Part shown: positions 6,348 to 8,365 of the stretch, piece by piece
Numbering within the stretch: position 1 is the first letter of the stretch
Layout: every line of letters starts with the position of its first letter
Assembly: GCA_900541035.1 (NCBI GenBank)
Contig: UQIN01000038.1
Span: forward strand, 1 to 8,365
Direction: 5' to 3'
DNA: 8,365 nt
Source of the DNA: an uncultured Collinsella sp.
Lineage (GTDB): Bacteria; Actinomycetota; Coriobacteriia; Coriobacteriales; Coriobacteriaceae
The notes under the pieces: model-generated
What the model saw: only the letters and a program-made list of their open reading frames with translations
Told to the model about the DNA's origin: nothing
The model's database searches: none
Position numbers and translations under genes: made by a program

Positions 6348-6368
6348 GTTCACGTTCGGGAACATAGC
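6348..6368. repeat. 21-base direct repeat, copy 1
   Basis: Identical to 6387-6407, with start points 39 bases apart. The core gttcacgttcgggaac contains the palindrome gttc-gg-gaac plus an extra gttc half-site. In this copy the flanks extend pairing to 7 bp (6345-6351 with 6360-6366). It lies between the terminator and the end of the histidine kinase gene. Function unknown. Confidence 0.85.
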
Positions 6369-6386
6369 GCCAGTTGCCTTAGCTAA

Positions 6387-6407
6387 GTTCACGTTCGGGA
6401 ACATAGC
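6387..6407. repeat. 21-base direct repeat, copy 2
   Basis: Exact copy of 6348-6368, but its left flank does not extend the stem, so the conserved unit is the sequence rather than a longer hairpin. It is followed by a small hairpin, gccgtc (6406-6411) with gacggc (6422-6427), just past the histidine kinase stop codon. Confidence 0.85.
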
Positions 6408-6431
6408 CGTCCGCACCGCAAGACGGCCCGG

Positions 6432-7475
6432 CTACTCGAAATATTGAAACTTATTCGTTGAAAACGCGAATGTTACGACGAAGCCTTCGCCGGGCTCGGA
6501 TGCCGCGGTGACGTCGATGCCCATCTTAGAGCACAGGCGCGCCACCAGGTAGAGGCCGATGCCCGTTGCGCGCTTGGTGGTGCGGCCGTTGTCGCCGGTA
6601 AAGCCCTTCTCGAACACGCGGGGCAGGTCGGCCGCACTCACGCCGCAGCCGTTGTCCGCGACGGTGAGCTCGATGCGTTCGCTCGCCAAGCCCTCGTCCA
6701 GCAATGCGCCCGAAAACACGATCTTCGCGCCGTCCTCGCACGCATATTTAATGCTGTTCTGAATGAGCTGACCCAGAATAAACTCGAGCCACTTCTCGTC
6801 GGTAAAGACCTCAAAGTCGAGGTTCTCGCACACCGGCGCCACATGTGCCGCGATAAGTTCGCGCGCGTTGGCTTTAATCGCGCCCGTCACCAAGGTCTTG
6901 AGATCCCAACGGCGAATCAGGTAGTCGCGCTCCACGACTTCCGAGCGCGCATAGTACAGTGCCTGGTCGATATAGCGCTCAACGCGAGCCAGCTCGCGAC
7001 CCAGGTCATCCACACGCGACAGGTCGTCTTCGCTGCCGTCCAGGTTTTCCAAAATCAGGTGAGCCGCCGCCAGGGGCAACTTGGCCTCATGGACCCAGCT
7101 TTCGATATAGTCGCGATAGTCATCGGTCTGGCGCCGGCCTTCGGCAACCTCGTCGCAGGCAGCTTTGCCCACCCGGCGCAAGACCTCGTACTCGAGCTCG
7201 CCCTCGGCATAGGTCGGGCATTGCACCATCTCCTGCACCCACGCAGGGCTCTCGAGCTCCTCGGCCGCGCGCTCCAGCTGGTGCAAAAATCGACGGCGGC
7301 GCGCGTACTCGATCACGATGCCGAGCATGCCAAAGATAAAGGACACGCCGACCGCCACGACCACGATGGAAGCGGGTGCCCCGGCGACCGTCAGCACAAA
7401 GCAACTCAACAGCACGCCGCACGTCCACACGGCGACGGGAAGCAGCGCATCTTTAAAGAACTTAGCAAACGACAT
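6432..7475 (-). CDS. BceS-type intramembrane-sensing histidine kinase
   Basis: A 347-residue sensor kinase expected to autophosphorylate and pass phosphate to the regulator encoded just upstream. Two N-terminal membrane helices (about 10-30 and 35-57) are joined by only a few residues, so there is no real extracellular sensor domain. In the BceS family such kinases read the state of an associated ABC transporter exposed to peptide antibiotics. The H box is ESWVHEAKLPL with the phospho-accepting His129. The ATPase domain has an N box (LIQNSIKYA, Asn240), a G1 box DNGCG (274-278), an F box FEKGFTG (288-294) and a G2 box ATGIGLYLV (303-311). FEKGFTG and TGIGLYLV are characteristic of BceS-like kinases. 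I prefer the ATG at 7475, with AGGTG 6 bases upstream overlapping the regulator's stop; an in-frame GTG at 7484 abuts that stop but lacks a ribosome site. Gap to the regulator is 9 bases, a clear operon. Confidence 0.93.
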   Translation of the reverse strand: MSFAKFFKDALLPVAVWTCGVLLSCFVLTVAGAPASIVVVAVGVSFIFGMLGIVIEYARRRRFLHQLERAAEELESPAWVQEMVQCPTYAEGELEYEVLRRVGKAACDEVAEGRRQTDDYRDYIESWVHEAKLPLAAAHLILENLDGSEDDLSRVDDLGRELARVERYIDQALYYARSEVVERDYLIRRWDLKTLVTGAIKANARELIAAHVAPVCENLDFEVFTDEKWLEFILGQLIQNSIKYACEDGAKIVFSGALLDEGLASERIELTVADNGCGVSAADLPRVFEKGFTGDNGRTTKRATGIGLYLVARLCSKMGIDVTAASEPGEGFVVTFAFSTNKFQYFE

Positions 7476-7484
7476 AACCGGCAC

Positions 7485-8156
7485 CTAGACCGAGTAACCC
7501 TGACCGCGATGCGTGGTCAGATACCCCTTGACGCCGATTTTTTCGAGCGTGGTGCGCAGACGGTTGATGTTGACAGTGAGCGTGTTGTCGTCCACAAAGG
7601 CATCGGAGTCCCACAGGTCCTGCATGATGGCCGAGCGCGAGACGATCTTGCCCGCGCGGCTCAGGAGCAGTGAGAGAATGCGCAGCTCATTTTTGGTGAG
7701 CTCGGTGCTGTCGCCGGTCGCCGTGTTGGTGACCATAGAACGGGCGAGGTCGAGCTCCAGCCCCTTGTGGACGAGCGTGCTGCGCTCGCCCGCCGCCGCG
7801 GTGCGACGCAGCAAGGCATTGATGCGCGCCACGAGCACGCGCGCGCTATAGGGCTTGGGAACGAAGTCGTCCGCGCCGAGCGTCATGGCCATGACCTCGT
7901 CGATCTCGGTCGTGCGCGACGTGAGGACGATGATGGGAACCTCGGATTCGCGGCGGACTTCGTGGCAGATATGCTGGCCGTCTTTGACGGGAAGCGTCAG
8001 GTCGAGCAGTACCAAGTCGGGTGCAGCGGCCAGGATGTCACGCGAGACATGCTCGAACGACTCGCAGGCCTCGACCTCAAAACCGGCACGGGCAAGGATA
8101 TCGGCAAGCTCGCGACGAATGGGCTCGTCGTCCTCAACGATATAGATTAGCGCCAT
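7485..8156 (-). CDS. OmpR-family response regulator (BceR-like)
   Basis: A 223-residue DNA-binding response regulator, partner of the histidine kinase encoded 9 bases downstream. The receiver domain (about 1-118) has the acidic pair Glu8/Asp9-Asp10 region (IVEDDE), phospho-acceptor Asp52 (LVLLDLTLP), Thr79 (VLTSR) and Lys101 (VPKPY). The C-terminal winged helix (about 126-223) is of the OmpR/PhoB type, with LTKNELRILSLLL at the start of the domain and VDDNTLTVNINRLRTTLE as the recognition helix region, the pattern seen in BceR-like regulators. The ATG at 8156 begins the classical receiver fold (MALIYIVEDD) and has the purine-rich AGAGGGGAG ending 8 bases upstream. The frame stays open to 8285, but the extra 43 residues have no homology-like pattern and cover the leader stem-loop. 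Targets are not visible; a bceAB-type operon elsewhere is the family expectation. Confidence 0.95.
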   Translation of the reverse strand: MALIYIVEDDEPIRRELADILARAGFEVEACESFEHVSRDILAAAPDLVLLDLTLPVKDGQHICHEVRRESEVPIIVLTSRTTEIDEVMAMTLGADDFVPKPYSARVLVARINALLRRTAAAGERSTLVHKGLELDLARSMVTNTATGDSTELTKNELRILSLLLSRAGKIVSRSAIMQDLWDSDAFVDDNTLTVNINRLRTTLEKIGVKGYLTTHRGQGYSV

Positions 8157-8164
8157 GGATTCCG

Positions 8165-8173
8165 CTCCCCTCT
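8165..8173 (-). promoter_or_regulatory. Ribosome binding site of the response regulator
   Basis: On the minus strand AGAGGGGAG ends 8 bases before the ATG at 8156, supporting that start over longer in-frame options. Confidence 0.7.
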
Positions 8174-8189
8174 TGGTTGTCTTGCCACC

Positions 8190-8195
8190 ATTATG
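8190..8195 (-). promoter_or_regulatory. Weak -10 candidate for the two-component operon
   Basis: On the minus strand CATAAT (8195-8190) matches the -10 consensus at 5 of 6 positions and lies about 34 bases before the regulator start. No recognisable -35 lies 16-18 bases upstream. Low confidence. Confidence 0.25.
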
Positions 8196-8249
8196 GCTGC
8201 CAAACTGCAGGTGTGCGCCACGCACGTCGCCAAGGTGACAGAACTGTTC

Positions 8250-8283
8250 GCGAGCGGGGGCGTTTGGCTCGCCCCTCGCTCGC
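8250..8283. other. GC-rich stem-loop upstream of the response regulator
   Basis: Bases 8250-8262 pair with 8270-8283, giving 13 pairs with one bulged T (8276) around a 7-base loop (8263-8269). There is no T tract on either side. It lies about 95 bases upstream of the regulator start. If the operon is transcribed from beyond it, it is a structured leader; otherwise it may separate this operon from a gene to the right of the window. Confidence 0.6.
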
Positions 8284-8331
8284 AACGGGTGCGGGGATCA
8301 CATGATTATGAAAGGCTCTGTTAGACCAGGA

Positions 8332-8337
8332 TTGACA
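8332..8337 (+). promoter_or_regulatory. Consensus -35 hexamer near the right edge
   Basis: A perfect TTGACA on the plus strand points out of the window. The best -10 candidates within the remaining bases are poor (gccata at 8356-8361 with an 18-base spacer). It hints at a divergently transcribed gene to the right, but the partner element is not convincing. Confidence 0.3.
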
Positions 8338-8365
8338 TACATGTGTCCCCACGGTGCCATATCGT

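Noticed and set aside
6348..6407. Mini CRISPR array
   Set aside because: Only two repeats of 21 bases with an 18-base spacer and no cas genes; more likely a binding site or dispersed repeat.
6348..6407. LexA (SOS) box
   Set aside because: The order is gttc-gg-gaac, whereas a Gram-positive SOS box needs gaac, four bases, then gttc.
6217..6447. Small open frame of 76 codons on the plus strand
   Set aside because: It runs through the terminator and both direct repeats, has no convincing ribosome site and overlaps the end of the histidine kinase gene.
8157..8285. 43-residue extension of the response regulator
   Set aside because: Receiver domains begin within a few residues of the first strand, and the extension covers a stem-loop and a ribosome site.

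Overview
The window is a GC-rich bacterial chromosome segment. Its gene complement and the style of its proteins (Ala/Pro-rich extensions, GC-rich codons, GTG and TTG starts with strong Shine-Dalgarno sites) suggest a high-GC Gram-positive. My best guess is a Coriobacteriia member such as Collinsella. This rests on general impression, not on a marker gene, so treat it as moderate confidence. There is no integrase, transposase, phage gene, tRNA, rRNA or CRISPR array. Six protein genes are supported, all apparently intact, and the content is mostly housekeeping.

Layout from left to right: a stem-loop at 7-31 of unknown ownership; a PcrA/UvrD DNA helicase on the minus strand (93-2996); a divergent intergenic region (2997-3270) with a pcrA promoter candidate and a long near-perfect inverted repeat; a D-2-hydroxyacid dehydrogenase on the plus strand (3271-4269); a convergent junction with a short REP-like inverted repeat and a strong bidirectional terminator (4368-4408); UppP/BacA undecaprenyl-diphosphatase on the minus strand (4453-5433); a divergent promoter region; a universal stress protein on the plus strand (5682-6119); a 312-base gene-free convergent junction packed with structured DNA (a 91-base nested hairpin, a terminator with a duplicated arm, and two identical 21-base repeats); and a two-gene operon on the minus strand, response regulator (7485-8156) then BceS-type histidine kinase (6432-7475). 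The region 8157-8365 holds the leader of that operon, a strong stem-loop and a possible outward-facing -35 element.

Functionally, PcrA unwinds DNA in repair and at stalled transcription. UppP recycles the undecaprenyl lipid carrier for cell-wall synthesis and is a classical bacitracin-resistance determinant. The BceRS-like pair resembles systems that sense cell-envelope-active peptides. UppP and the two-component pair sit within about 1 kb of each other, but they are separate transcription units, and no BceAB-type transporter is visible here.

No clearly new biological system was found. The features most worth a second look are the inverted and direct repeats that occupy nearly every intergenic junction, and lineage-type insertions in PcrA and UppP that leave the catalytic motifs intact.
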